From the NCBI GenBank assembly GCA_947632415.1, contig CANRPB010000028.1, positions 1 to 13,850 of the forward strand: a stretch of DNA of 13,850 nt, in the 5' to 3' direction. The DNA is from an uncultured Bacilli bacterium (GTDB lineage: Bacteria > Bacillota_I > Bacilli_A > RF39 > UBA660). Positions 6,596 through 13,835 of the stretch are shown one piece after another; the stretch's first letter is position 1; the number at the start of each line of letters is the position of its first letter. Under the pieces are notes generated by a model. That model had not been told where the DNA came from. It saw nothing but the letters and a program-made list of their open reading frames with translations, and did no database searches. The position numbers and the translations under genes were made by a program.

Positions 6596-7186
6596 TTAAT
6601 TTTTTTGTAAATTCTTTTTACTTATTCCTATGCCATCTCCTAGTTTGATAAATTCGGTGTTGAATTCTTTATTTTGTTTTAGAAAGTCAATGTAGTTTTG
6701 AATTTTTTTTACTAGTTGTTTAGTATTGCGATTGGTTGTCAGTTCGGGATTTTTTACTAGGCCATGGAATTCTAAATTGTCTGATATGATAGTTCCTGTG
6801 TCTTTTAGGTTGTGTTTATATTTTTCAAAAAATTTTATATATTGGGCTTTGGCTGCATCTATAAATATTAGATCATATTTGTCTGTAGTGCTGAAGTCTA
6901 GGGCATCGGCATTTATTATTTTTATTTGCTCGTTTAGTTTAAAATCGTTTATGTTTTTGATTGCTTCTTCGTATCTTTTTTGGTCTCTTTCAATTGTTGT
7001 TATTTTTATTTTTTTGTCTATTAGAGCCATTTTGATGGCTGAGTATCCTATAGCACTTCCTATTTCTAGTATTGTTTTTATATTGTTTTCTTTTATGTAT
7101 TTAGTTAGGAATTCGATTCCTTCTTTTTGCATAATGGGGATTTTGTTTTGGTGGGCGTATTCTTCTATTATTCGTAATTGTACCAT
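6596..7186 (-). CDS. trmR: tRNA 5-hydroxyuridine methyltransferase TrmR
   Basis: TrmR (YrrM) uses S-adenosylmethionine to methylate 5-hydroxyuridine at tRNA position 34, giving 5-methoxyuridine. The 196-residue protein is a class I O-methyltransferase: SAM motif LEIGSAIGYSAI at about 40-51, acidic ribose ligand in TTIERD, metal/active-site stretch DLIFIDAAKAQY, ISDN, and the C-terminal LGDGIGISKK. The catechol O-methyltransferase-like family is broad; the tRNA role is inferred from the trhP1 and trhP2 genes immediately downstream, as in Bacillus subtilis. The start at 7186 overlaps the mltG end by 19 bases and has AAGGAAGG just upstream, inside mltG. Confidence 0.88.
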   Translation of the reverse strand: MVQLRIIEEYAHQNKIPIMQKEGIEFLTKYIKENNIKTILEIGSAIGYSAIKMALIDKKIKITTIERDQKRYEEAIKNINDFKLNEQIKIINADALDFSTTDKYDLIFIDAAKAQYIKFFEKYKHNLKDTGTIISDNLEFHGLVKNPELTTNRNTKQLVKKIQNYIDFLKQNKEFNTEFIKLGDGIGISKKNLQKN

Positions 7187-8247
7187 AATCCTTCCTTCTT
7201 TAATTTTTCTATTATTTTTTGATGTTCGCTTGCGGTTGTTGTAAAGTATGTATTGCCGTTTTTATCGGCTACAAAGTAATAGTAATTGGTTTTGGTTGGG
7301 TTCATAACGCCTTCGATTGATTCACTTGATGGGTTTGATATTGGTCCTACTGGTAGGCCTGTAAAGCATGTTCCTCTGGTGTTATAGGCGTTACATTGCG
7401 CTATTTCTGATGCTAATAGGTCTTGAGTGAATGGTTTTGCTACTGCATAGTATGTTGTTACATCACTTCCTAGTGTCCAGTTATCATTTATTCGATTGTA
7501 AAAAACTGATGCTACACCGTTTCTTTCGTGACTTGTTCCGGCTTCGAGTTCAACGATTGAGGCTAGTGTAAGTAGTTCATGGATAGTGAACTCGCTATTG
7601 GTAATTTGTTCTTTGTATTTTGATAGTTCAATGTCCATTTGATCTAGCAATACTTTAAATATATCTTGTATAGTGGCGTTTTTGTTGAATTCATATGTAT
7701 TGGGGAATAGATATCCTTCTAATGGATAATATATTTGTTCATTTTTTATGTCGTCGGTTAGGAACCAGTAGTTTTTTATTAGACTGTCTATGTATTGTTC
7801 GTCTTTTAGTAGGTTAAAGACGTCTTCTTGGGTGTAATTGGTGTTTGCTTCTATTATTTCGGCAATGTTACGCATGTTTATTCCTTCTTTGAATGTAATG
7901 GTGATGTGGTCTTCTTTGTAGTCGTCGCTTGATAGTGTTTCTATTAGTGTTTTTACATTCATGTTTTTATTTAGTTCATATGTGCCTTTTTTTAGTGTTC
8001 CTTTGGTGTGTGTTTTTATATATATTTTGTATGCTAATGGGGATCTTATTAAGTCTTTTTCTTTTAGTTCATTGGCGATACTATTATAGGTATCTCCTTG
8101 TTCTACTCTAAATTCTACTTTTATATTTTCTTTTGATACGGCTTTTATTTTAATAAAATATACTACAATTGTTATTAGCACTAGTAAAATTATTAGCGCT
8201 AATGACATTATTAGGATAATTCCCTTTTTATTTAATTTTCTTTTCAT
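7168..8247 (-). CDS. mltG: Endolytic peptidoglycan transglycosylase MltG
   Basis: MltG is a membrane-anchored lytic transglycosylase (YceG family) that cuts nascent glycan strands during cell-wall synthesis. From the ATG at 8247 the protein has 359 residues: a short Lys/Arg-rich cytoplasmic start, one membrane helix (about 9-33), a LysM-like region, and the catalytic domain. The latter includes LASIVELEAG with catalytic Glu233, SVFYNRI, GSDVTTYYA, then TGLPVGPISNP and YYYFVADKNGNTYFTTTASEH, all hallmark YceG motifs. The frame extends to an ATG at 8301 inside the DUF1292 gene, but no ribosome binding site precedes that codon. AAAGGAG at the end of the DUF1292 gene lies unusually far (27 bases) before 8247. 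The start is therefore uncertain, the identity is not. Neighbouring IreB also links this segment to wall homeostasis. Confidence 0.93.
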   Translation of the reverse strand: MKRKLNKKGIILIMSLALIILLVLITIVVYFIKIKAVSKENIKVEFRVEQGDTYNSIANELKEKDLIRSPLAYKIYIKTHTKGTLKKGTYELNKNMNVKTLIETLSSDDYKEDHITITFKEGINMRNIAEIIEANTNYTQEDVFNLLKDEQYIDSLIKNYWFLTDDIKNEQIYYPLEGYLFPNTYEFNKNATIQDIFKVLLDQMDIELSKYKEQITNSEFTIHELLTLASIVELEAGTSHERNGVASVFYNRINDNWTLGSDVTTYYAVAKPFTQDLLASEIAQCNAYNTRGTCFTGLPVGPISNPSSESIEGVMNPTKTNYYYFVADKNGNTYFTTTASEHQKIIEKLKKEGLWYNYE

Positions 8248-8260
8248 AAGAAAACGGGTT

Positions 8261-8542
8261 TTACTCGTTGTTATCTCCTTTAGATTGTTCTTGTAGTTCA
8301 TTTAGAATTGTTTCTATTATTTTCCATTCTTTTTCGGTTTCAATTGGTGCTAATTCGGTTGTTTCTTTTCCTGGTGTGTATGCTGATGCGTATACTTTTA
8401 TATTGCCGTTTTCATCTTTTGAGTTATCGGTGTAAACCATGTAACTTTTTTTTGTTTCTTCAGAATCGAATGTAAATAATACTTCATATTCTATTTCTTT
8501 TCCTTCTTCGTTTGTAATTTTGAATGTCATTTTTTCTTCCAT
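8261..8542 (-). CDS. DUF1292 family protein (YrzB-like)
   Basis: A 93-residue acidic protein with the DUF1292 pattern: TITNEEGKE-type opening (MTFKITNEEGKEIEYEVLFTFDSEETKKSYMVYTD) and a later NIKVYASAYTP strand. No catalytic motif, membrane segment or signal is visible. Members sit next to ruvX in many Bacillota; their function is not established. The ATG at 8542 follows the ruvX stop by one base and has AGAAGGA within ruvX's last codons, so the two genes are translationally coupled. A second in-frame Met (residue 5) is possible as a start. Confidence 0.88.
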   Translation of the reverse strand: MEEKMTFKITNEEGKEIEYEVLFTFDSEETKKSYMVYTDNSKDENGNIKVYASAYTPGKETTELAPIETEKEWKIIETILNELQEQSKGDNNE

Positions 8543-8543
8543 T

Positions 8544-8963
8544 TTAATCCTTCTTTCTATCTAAATAAGATTGTAATATTATGTTAGCGGCTAAACTGTC
8601 TATTTTTTGTTTTCTTTTTTTTCTGGATAGATTAGCTTCTAACATATAATTAGTTGCTTCTACGGTTGTTAATCTTTCGTCTTGCATTATTACTTCAATG
8701 TTTGTTTTTTGTTCAATTATTTCTTTGAATTTTATGCATCTTAATGCGCTTTCTCCTATTGTGTTATTCATATTTTTGGGTAGTCCTAATATTATTTTTG
8801 TTATGTTTTCTTGTGTTATTATTTTTTTTAGTTCTTCTATTAGATACTCATAATTGTCTTCTTCATATCTTATTGTTTTATATGATGTGGCAATGGTGTG
8901 GGTTAGATCACTTATGGCTATTCCTAGGGTTCTTGTTCCTAAATCTAGTCCTAAGTATTTCAA
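8544..8963 (-). CDS. ruvX: Holliday junction resolvase-like RuvX/YqgF, TTG start
   Basis: The 139-residue protein has the RNase H-like fold motifs of the YqgF family: GLDLGTRTLGIAISD (first catalytic Asp at residue 7), IILGLPKNMNNTIG, MQDERLTT, and KIDSLAANIILQSYL with the last acidic residue. Members are implicated in 16S rRNA 5'-end maturation and proposed as Holliday junction nucleases. The start is the TTG at 8963-8961, because the first beta strand (KYLGLDLG) begins at once. It is separated from the ireB stop by a single base (TAA-G-TTG). I see no convincing ribosome binding site, so it probably depends on ribosomes terminating on ireB. Confidence 0.93.
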   Translation of the reverse strand: MKYLGLDLGTRTLGIAISDLTHTIATSYKTIRYEEDNYEYLIEELKKIITQENITKIILGLPKNMNNTIGESALRCIKFKEIIEQKTNIEVIMQDERLTTVEATNYMLEANLSRKKRKQKIDSLAANIILQSYLDRKKD

Positions 8964-8964
8964 C

Positions 8965-9204
8965 TTATTTTATAAATTCTTTTAATAAAACTTCTAATAT
9001 TTTCGTTCTATCAAATTTTAGAATTTTATTTCTTGATTCCTTGTGGTTCGATATATAGCCTGGATCTCCACTCATTAAGTATCCAACAATTTGGTTTGTA
9101 GGGTTATATCCTCTTTCTTCTAAGTTTAGAACTATTTCTTTTAGTGTTTGCGATATATTTTCATCAACAAATTCGTCTGTGTCATATATTTTAGTTTCTT
9201 CCAT
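8965..9204 (-). CDS. ireB: IreB family regulatory phosphoprotein (DUF965)
   Basis: A 79-residue protein with the DUF965 core: SQTLKEIVLNLEERGYNPTNQIVGYLMSGDPGYISNHKESRNKILKFDRTKILEVLLKEFI. In Enterococcus faecalis, IreB is phosphorylated on N-terminal threonines by the PASTA kinase IreK and influences cephalosporin resistance and wall homeostasis. Thr4 and Thr9 here are candidate equivalents, though the N-terminus (MEETKIYDTDEF) differs from the usual one. GGATGG lies about 8 bases before the ATG. It is usually found just before ruvX, as here; alaS, often upstream elsewhere, is replaced by the dGTPase-like gene and polA. Confidence 0.93.
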   Translation of the reverse strand: MEETKIYDTDEFVDENISQTLKEIVLNLEERGYNPTNQIVGYLMSGDPGYISNHKESRNKILKFDRTKILEVLLKEFIK

Positions 9205-9232
9205 ATTAACACCATCCTATGAATACATCTTT

Positions 9233-9261
9233 ATTTTATCATTATTTATTTTTTTTATCAA
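9233..9261 (-). promoter_or_regulatory. Possible internal promoter before ireB
   Basis: On the minus strand TTGATA (9261-9256) is followed after 17 bases by TAAAAT (9238-9233) with an extended TGA immediately before the -10; each hexamer is 5/6. It overlaps the end of the dGTPase-like gene and leaves a leader of about 20 bases. This would let the ireB-greA block be transcribed separately from polA. Confidence 0.45.
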
Positions 9262-10369
9262 TGATTTTGGAGTATTCTTTATGAAAATAGTCGTCAGTCA
9301 TTCCGGCAATGTAATCAATTACTATTCTTTCTCGGGTATTTTCTTTTTTGTATTCTTCTGTCATATCGTTTAGGTATATTTTAAATATATTTTCGTTTTG
9401 TTGATTATTTTTTAAATATTCTAAGTTGGTATAAAAGATGGTTTTGAACATTTCTTTGCATTGTTTTTTTTCGGTTTCTGTGATTGATTTGTTATATATA
9501 TGCGTATAGTTGAATGTTTTTAATTGTTCAATGGCTTGATTAATTTTTGGGGACATTGTGATGTATGGCTTGTCTATGCTTTCTTTTATGATGTCATTTA
9601 CGATGGTGTTTATTATGTTACTGTTACTTTTTCCTAGTATTTCGGTGATACTTTTAGGTATTTCTTCTTTGTTTAAGATGCCAAGCATGATGGCATCTTC
9701 GATGTCTTTTCCAAGGTAACTTATGACGTCGCTTATTCTTACTATACATCCTTCAATTGTCATTGGTCTTAATTTAATGATATTTTCTTTGCTTTGATAG
9801 CTTGCTTTATAGTCTGATAGAAATATTTCTTTGGTTTTTTTTTGAGGATAGTATTTGTCTAAAATTAGTTCTCCGTTATGGCATAGGATACCATCTAATA
9901 CTTGGATTGTTAAGTTTAGACCTTGTCCATTGTGTTCTAGGTTCATTAAATTTCTAACACTTTGAACGTTGTGCATGAATACGCCTTCGTTGTTTTCTTG
10001 GCTTATTTCGTTTAAGATATTTTCTCCAAAGTGTCCATATGGTACATGACCTAGATCATGGCCTAGAGCGATGGCTTCTATTAAGTCTTCGTTTGCTCCT
10101 AGGGCTCGTCCTATTGTTCTAGCAATTTTGCTTACCATTTGGACATGGCTCATTCTTCTTGATATATGGTCGTTTTCTTTGTTGGGGAATACTTGGGTTT
10201 TATCCATGTATCTTAGATATGATTTGGAGTAGATTATTTTGTCTGAGTCTTTAAAGTATTCACCTCTTATGTCGGTTGGTTCTGTTTTTAGTCTTTCAGC
10301 TTCTTTATTTTTGGTTGCGTATTTACTTAAGTTGTTTTCATGTTTTAGCATTATTTCTTTTATTTCCAT
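9242..10369 (-). CDS. dGTPase-like HD-domain deoxynucleotide triphosphohydrolase
   Basis: Family members hydrolyse dNTPs to deoxynucleoside plus triphosphate. The 375-residue product opens with the Dgt-type SYLRYMDKTQVFP (50-62) and carries the HD metal ligands His75 (SHVQMV), His104-Asp105 (ALGHDLGHVPYGHFGE) and Asp214 (RISDVISYLG). FMHNVQSVRNL and LDGILCHNGE follow, as usual for this group. The ATG at 10369 has AGGTGA at 10379-10374, which overlaps the polA TAG stop, so it is likely coupled to polA. Co-expression with DNA polymerase I makes a nucleotide-pool role plausible. The substrate (dGTP versus other dNTPs) cannot be told from sequence. Confidence 0.88.
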   Translation of the reverse strand: MEIKEIMLKHENNLSKYATKNKEAERLKTEPTDIRGEYFKDSDKIIYSKSYLRYMDKTQVFPNKENDHISRRMSHVQMVSKIARTIGRALGANEDLIEAIALGHDLGHVPYGHFGENILNEISQENNEGVFMHNVQSVRNLMNLEHNGQGLNLTIQVLDGILCHNGELILDKYYPQKKTKEIFLSDYKASYQSKENIIKLRPMTIEGCIVRISDVISYLGKDIEDAIMLGILNKEEIPKSITEILGKSNSNIINTIVNDIIKESIDKPYITMSPKINQAIEQLKTFNYTHIYNKSITETEKKQCKEMFKTIFYTNLEYLKNNQQNENIFKIYLNDMTEEYKKENTRERIVIDYIAGMTDDYFHKEYSKIIDKKNK

Positions 10370-10376
10370 TGTTCAC

Positions 10377-12959
10377 CTACTTTGCTTCATATAGGTTTTT
10401 TCCTATATTGATGTCTACTTTTAGTGGAACGTTGAAGTTTCCAACATTTTCCATGGCTTCGGTTAGTATTGTTTTTATTGTTTCTAATTCTTCTTCTTTA
10501 GTGTCTATTACGAGTTCGTCATGAATTTGTAGTACCATTTTACTTTTTAGGTTTTTTTCTTTTAGTTTTTTGTCTACTTCAACCATGGCTATTTTAATTA
10601 TGTCGGCACTTGTTCCTTGTATTGGGGTGTTAAGAGCCATTCTTTCTCCACTTTGCCTTATCATATAATTGGTGTTTTTTAATTCTGGAATGTATCTTTT
10701 TCGGTTGAATACGGTTTTTACATATCCTTTTTCATGGGCACTTTTTACTATTTCGTCCATGTATTTTTTTATCCCGGGATATGTTTGTAAATATTGTTCT
10801 ATGAAGGTTTTGGCTTCTTTGGGTGGTATGTTTAAATTTTCTGATAGTCCGAAGCCACTTATTCCATATATTATACCAAAGTTTACGGCTTTGGCCATTC
10901 TTCTATCTATTGGTGTTATTTCATCAACTTCTTTTTTAAAGATGTCACTTGCGGTTTTTTTGTGAATATCAATGTTGTTTTTAAAGGCTTGAATTAGTGT
11001 TTCTTCGTTTGATATACTGGCAAGGATTCTTAGTTCTATTTGTGAGTAATCACCGCTTAATATTAGTGAGTTTGGGCTTGGAATAAAGGCTTTTCTAATG
11101 AGTTTTCCATATTCGTCGCGGGCTGGTATATTTTGAAGGTTAGGTTCTTGTGATGATAGTCTTCCAGTTCTGGTTGTTGCTTGATTGTAGATGGTATGGA
11201 TTTTACCATCTTTTTGAATTCCTTTGGTTAGTCCTTCGATGTATGTTGTATATAGTTTGTTTAGTTGTCTATATTCTAATACTTTTTCGATTATAGGGTG
11301 TTTTCCTTTTAGTTTTTTTAAAACATCGATTGCTGTTGAGTATCCAGTTTTTCCTTTTTTGCCATGTGGTAGACCAAGTTGCTCGAATAGTATTTCTCCT
11401 AATTGTGGTGGGGATAGTATATTAAATGATGTTCCTGCTATTTCGTATATTTCTTGGCTTAATTCTTCCATTCTATTTTTTATTTCTTCGCCCATTTCTT
11501 TTAGTGTTTTTTCATCGGTATTAATTCCGTCGTATTCCATTTCACCAAGTATTATTGAAAGTGGCATTTCGACATTTTGGAATAGTTCGTACATTTCTTC
11601 TTGTTTTAGTTTTTGTTCTAGTTCTTCTTTTATTTCGTATATAAATTTGGCTTTTTTGATGGCGTTTTGGGCTATGATTTCTTCTTCGGGTCTTATATTA
11701 TATTTTTTTCCAAATGTAGTTTCGTTGAATGGAATTTTGGTTTCATATTGATTAGCTAGGTAGGCTATATCGTCTTTGACATTGTATTCTAATAGGTAGG
11801 CAGCAAGCATAGTGTCAAATGTCATTTTTTCTATTTTGATATTTTTTTGTTTTAGCGCTACGTATATTTTTTTTTGGTCATAGGTTATTTTTTCGATGGT
11901 TGTTAAAAATTCTGGTTGTTGTTCTAGTATCTTTTGGGGAATGTATATTGCTTGATTTGGGTTATATAGTGCCATTCCTAGTATTTCAGCACTATGATAG
12001 TTACTTCCAAAGACTTCTAAGTATATAGCGCTTTTTTCTTTTATATTTATTTCATTTTTGTCTTTTATTATTTTATATTCTATTTCGTCTAGATCTAGTT
12101 TTTTTTCGTTTTTTAGAAAGGAATAAAATTCTAGGTGTTCGTATAGGTTATTTAGTTTTTCGATATTTGGTCCTTTGTATTCTAGGTCTTCTATTTTTAT
12201 ATTTAATGGTACTTTTTTATAAATGGTTGCTAAATCGTAACTCTTATAGGCGTTTTCTTTTTCCATTTCTAATTTTATTGATAGTGAACCGCTTATTTCT
12301 TCTAAATTTTCGTAAATTCCATCTAATGTTTTGTATTGATGAAGAAGTTTTAAGGCAGTTTTTTCTCCTATTCCTTTAACTCCTGGGATATTGTCTGATT
12401 GGTCTCCCATTAGTGCTTTTAGGTCAATTATATTGATGGGATCAATACCGTATTCTTTTTTAAATGTATTTTCGTTATATCTTATATAGTCTTTTGATTT
12501 TAAAAGTTTAATATTTACTGTGTTGCTTATTAGTTGTAGTAAGTCTTTGTCACTGCTGATGATTGTTCCTGTAAAGTTTTCGTCTTCTTCACAGAATTTG
12601 GCGAATGTTCCTATTATGTCATCGGCTTCGTAGTTTTCTATTTCGTATGATACAATACCCATATATGTTAGTAATTCTTTGGCAATGGGAAATTGAACTT
12701 TTAATTCTTCTGGCATTTCTATTCTTCCAGCTTTATAGTCTTTGTATTTTTCATGACGGAATGTTTTTCCTTTATCGAAGGCAACTATGATATGGGTTGG
12801 ATTTTCTTCGGTTATTATTTTATTTATCATATTGGTAAAGCCATATAGGGCATTGGTTGGAAAATTTTTACTGTTTCTCATAAAGTTTCCGTTGTATGCG
12901 GTTGCATAATAACTTCTAAATAATAAGTTATTTCCATCTACTAGTATTAAGTTTTTCAT
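10377..12959 (-). CDS. polA: DNA polymerase I
   Basis: The 860-residue enzyme fills gaps and removes RNA primers in replication and repair. The 5' nuclease domain (about 1-290) has DGNNLLFRSYYA, AFDKGKTFRHEKYKDYKAGR, YEADD (110-114), SSDKDL and GDQSDNIPGVKGIGEKTA. The middle 3'-5' exonuclease-like domain is degenerate: the DxE of motif I is not seen (YLEVFG near 313), while FDTMLAAYLL remains, so proofreading is probably absent, as in Bacillus and Thermus enzymes. The polymerase domain has motif A SGDYSQIELR (Asp637), motif B RRMAKAVNFGIIYG (686-699) and motif C QIHDE (811-815). The start at 12959 has a modest GGTGAT site. It is the first gene of the long minus-strand run. Confidence 0.97.
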   Translation of the reverse strand: MKNLILVDGNNLLFRSYYATAYNGNFMRNSKNFPTNALYGFTNMINKIITEENPTHIIVAFDKGKTFRHEKYKDYKAGRIEMPEELKVQFPIAKELLTYMGIVSYEIENYEADDIIGTFAKFCEEDENFTGTIISSDKDLLQLISNTVNIKLLKSKDYIRYNENTFKKEYGIDPINIIDLKALMGDQSDNIPGVKGIGEKTALKLLHQYKTLDGIYENLEEISGSLSIKLEMEKENAYKSYDLATIYKKVPLNIKIEDLEYKGPNIEKLNNLYEHLEFYSFLKNEKKLDLDEIEYKIIKDKNEINIKEKSAIYLEVFGSNYHSAEILGMALYNPNQAIYIPQKILEQQPEFLTTIEKITYDQKKIYVALKQKNIKIEKMTFDTMLAAYLLEYNVKDDIAYLANQYETKIPFNETTFGKKYNIRPEEEIIAQNAIKKAKFIYEIKEELEQKLKQEEMYELFQNVEMPLSIILGEMEYDGINTDEKTLKEMGEEIKNRMEELSQEIYEIAGTSFNILSPPQLGEILFEQLGLPHGKKGKTGYSTAIDVLKKLKGKHPIIEKVLEYRQLNKLYTTYIEGLTKGIQKDGKIHTIYNQATTRTGRLSSQEPNLQNIPARDEYGKLIRKAFIPSPNSLILSGDYSQIELRILASISNEETLIQAFKNNIDIHKKTASDIFKKEVDEITPIDRRMAKAVNFGIIYGISGFGLSENLNIPPKEAKTFIEQYLQTYPGIKKYMDEIVKSAHEKGYVKTVFNRKRYIPELKNTNYMIRQSGERMALNTPIQGTSADIIKIAMVEVDKKLKEKNLKSKMVLQIHDELVIDTKEEELETIKTILTEAMENVGNFNVPLKVDINIGKNLYEAK

Positions 12960-12974
12960 TATATCACCACTTTA

Positions 12975-13003
12975 ATTTTACCAAATACTGGTGTTTTAGT
13001 CTA
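12975..13003 (-). promoter_or_regulatory. Possible polA promoter
   Basis: On the minus strand TAGACT (13003-12998) is followed after 17 bases by TAAAAT (12980-12975) with TGG directly before the -10, an extended -10 arrangement. It lies downstream of the terminator at 13031-13059, where a new promoter is needed. The leader would be under 15 bases, and the -35 is only 4/6. Confidence 0.45.
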
Positions 13004-13030
13004 TTGTTATTGTTTTTTTTTTGAAATTTG

Positions 13031-13059
13031 AAAAACTGTCAATTTTTGGTTGACAGTTT
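13031..13059 (-). terminator. Rho-independent terminator of the small membrane-protein gene
   Basis: Read on the minus strand, AAACTGTCAA (13059-13050) pairs perfectly with TTGACAGTTT (13042-13033) around a 7-base loop, and two further U residues follow. It lies 20 bases after the stop of the 64-residue protein gene and separates it from polA. Confidence 0.75.
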
Positions 13060-13078
13060 ACATTCCCTTTTTATTCTT

Positions 13079-13273
13079 TTATTTTGTTATGATTCCTATA
13101 AATATACTGCACACAATTACACCAAATGTTAATACCAATGTGTTTAGTCTATCGTTGGTTATAATCAGGGCATCACTCATTTTGGCATACGTTTTTTGGG
13201 TTGGCGCGTTGTAGGATTTTTTTAGTTCATATAATTCCTGCATCTTGTCTGTTTTTTCTTTCTTATAGTTCAT
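13079..13273 (-). CDS. Small tail-anchored membrane protein, unknown function
   Basis: I do not recognise this 64-residue protein. It has a charged N-terminal half (MNYKKEKTDKMQELYELKKSY) and one hydrophobic helix at about 43-63 ending in a single Lys, so the N-terminus is probably cytoplasmic with a C-terminal membrane anchor. The gene has a textbook AGGAGG (13286-13281) 7 bases before the ATG, a near-consensus promoter and its own terminator, so it is almost certainly real and forms a one-gene unit. Three ATGTTAAT repeats over the promoter suggest a dedicated regulator. No enzymatic motif is visible. Confidence 0.75.
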   Translation of the reverse strand: MNYKKEKTDKMQELYELKKSYNAPTQKTYAKMSDALIITNDRLNTLVLTFGVIVCSIFIGIITK

Positions 13274-13289
13274 ATTAATCCCTCCTACT

Positions 13290-13324
13290 ATGTTAATTAT
13301 ATCATGTTAATTTTTAATGTTAAT
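13290..13324. repeat. Three direct repeats of ATGTTAAT over a promoter
   Basis: Copies lie at 13290-13297, 13304-13311 and 13317-13324, spaced 14 and 13 bases start to start. They cover the -35, the spacer and the -10/start region of the minus-strand promoter. This arrangement fits an iterated operator, but AT-rich sequence can produce such words by chance. Confidence 0.5.
13296..13323 (-). promoter_or_regulatory. Promoter of the small membrane-protein gene
   Basis: On the minus strand TTAACA (13323-13318, 5/6) is followed after 16 bases by a perfect TATAAT (13301-13296) with the extended TGA immediately upstream. It is followed within a few bases by AGGAGG, so the leader is short. Confidence 0.75.
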
Positions 13325-13349
13325 ATTATTTTGTGTAAAATTTAGGCTG

Positions 13350-13378
13350 TTGACATTTTATTTTGTAAAGTGTTAAGT
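13350..13378 (+). promoter_or_regulatory. Weak promoter candidate for the putative lipoprotein gene
   Basis: A perfect -35 TTGACA at 13350-13355 is followed after 17 bases by TTAAGT (13373-13378), a poor -10 (3/6) with TG directly before it. The first 15 bases (TTGACATTTTATTTT) are identical to those of the fic promoter at 3130-3144. The divergent position and lack of any other candidate support it. Confidence 0.35.
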
Positions 13379-13418
13379 CATTTTTGATTTTTGCTCATAT
13401 ATTATGGTAGGTGGAATG

Positions 13419-13835
13419 ATGAAAAGGTGTTTGTTTTTATTAATTTTTCTTTGTGTTGGTTGTTCTGGTCGTGTTTCATTAAGTTGTAGTTATAGTGATA
13501 TTAATTCGATTTATGGTGTTAAAAATATAAATGATTATCTTGTTTTTAAGGGTGATAAACTTATTTCTTTTAGACGTAATATTAATTTTAGTGTATATAG
13601 TGATATGTCTGGTAGTATTAGAACTATTTATAAAAGTATGAAAAAGGAAGGTCGGGTTTTTAAGAAGTTTGTTGGTGGAAAATATAGAGTTAGTAGGTCT
13701 AATGGTGGTGTTAATATGATTTTAACTGTTGAGGAGTTTAATAATAATAATTTGAGTTATATTGGTATCGATGTTAATGATAATTATTCAAGTTTTTTGG
13801 ATACTTATGAAAGTATGGGATTTAGTTGTAAATAA
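13419..13835 (+). CDS. Small putative lipoprotein, unknown function
   Basis: From the ATG at 13419 the product has 138 residues. It starts MKRCLFLLIFLCVGCSG: basic start, hydrophobic stretch, then a Cys at 15 that fits a lipoprotein cleavage site, although the -3 residue is Cys rather than Leu. Mature Cys23 (LSCSYSD) and Cys137 (GFSCK at the very end) could form a disulfide. The overall pattern of small size, LSCSY after the lipid Cys and a GxxC end recalls small YehR/DUF1307-type lipoproteins of Bacilli; this is an impression, not a match. AGGTGG (13409-13414) is 4 bases before this ATG. The ATGs at 13404 and 13416 are in frame but lie before or almost on that site. Codons are strongly T/G-ending like fic. 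Confidence 0.65.
   Translation: MKRCLFLLIFLCVGCSGRVSLSCSYSDINSIYGVKNINDYLVFKGDKLISFRRNINFSVYSDMSGSIRTIYKSMKKEGRVFKKFVGGKYRVSRSNGGVNMILTVEEFNNNNLSYIGIDVNDNYSSFLDTYESMGFSCK

Noticed and set aside
12955..12966. Extended -10 TGATATAAT overlapping the polA start codon on the minus strand
   Set aside because: It would start transcription inside the coding region, has no good -35 at the right distance, and is explained by the GGTGAT ribosome site followed by an A/T-rich start.
13037..13042. TTGACA on the minus strand as a polA -35 box
   Set aside because: It is one arm of the terminator hairpin and the position 17 bases on is only a run of A, not a -10.
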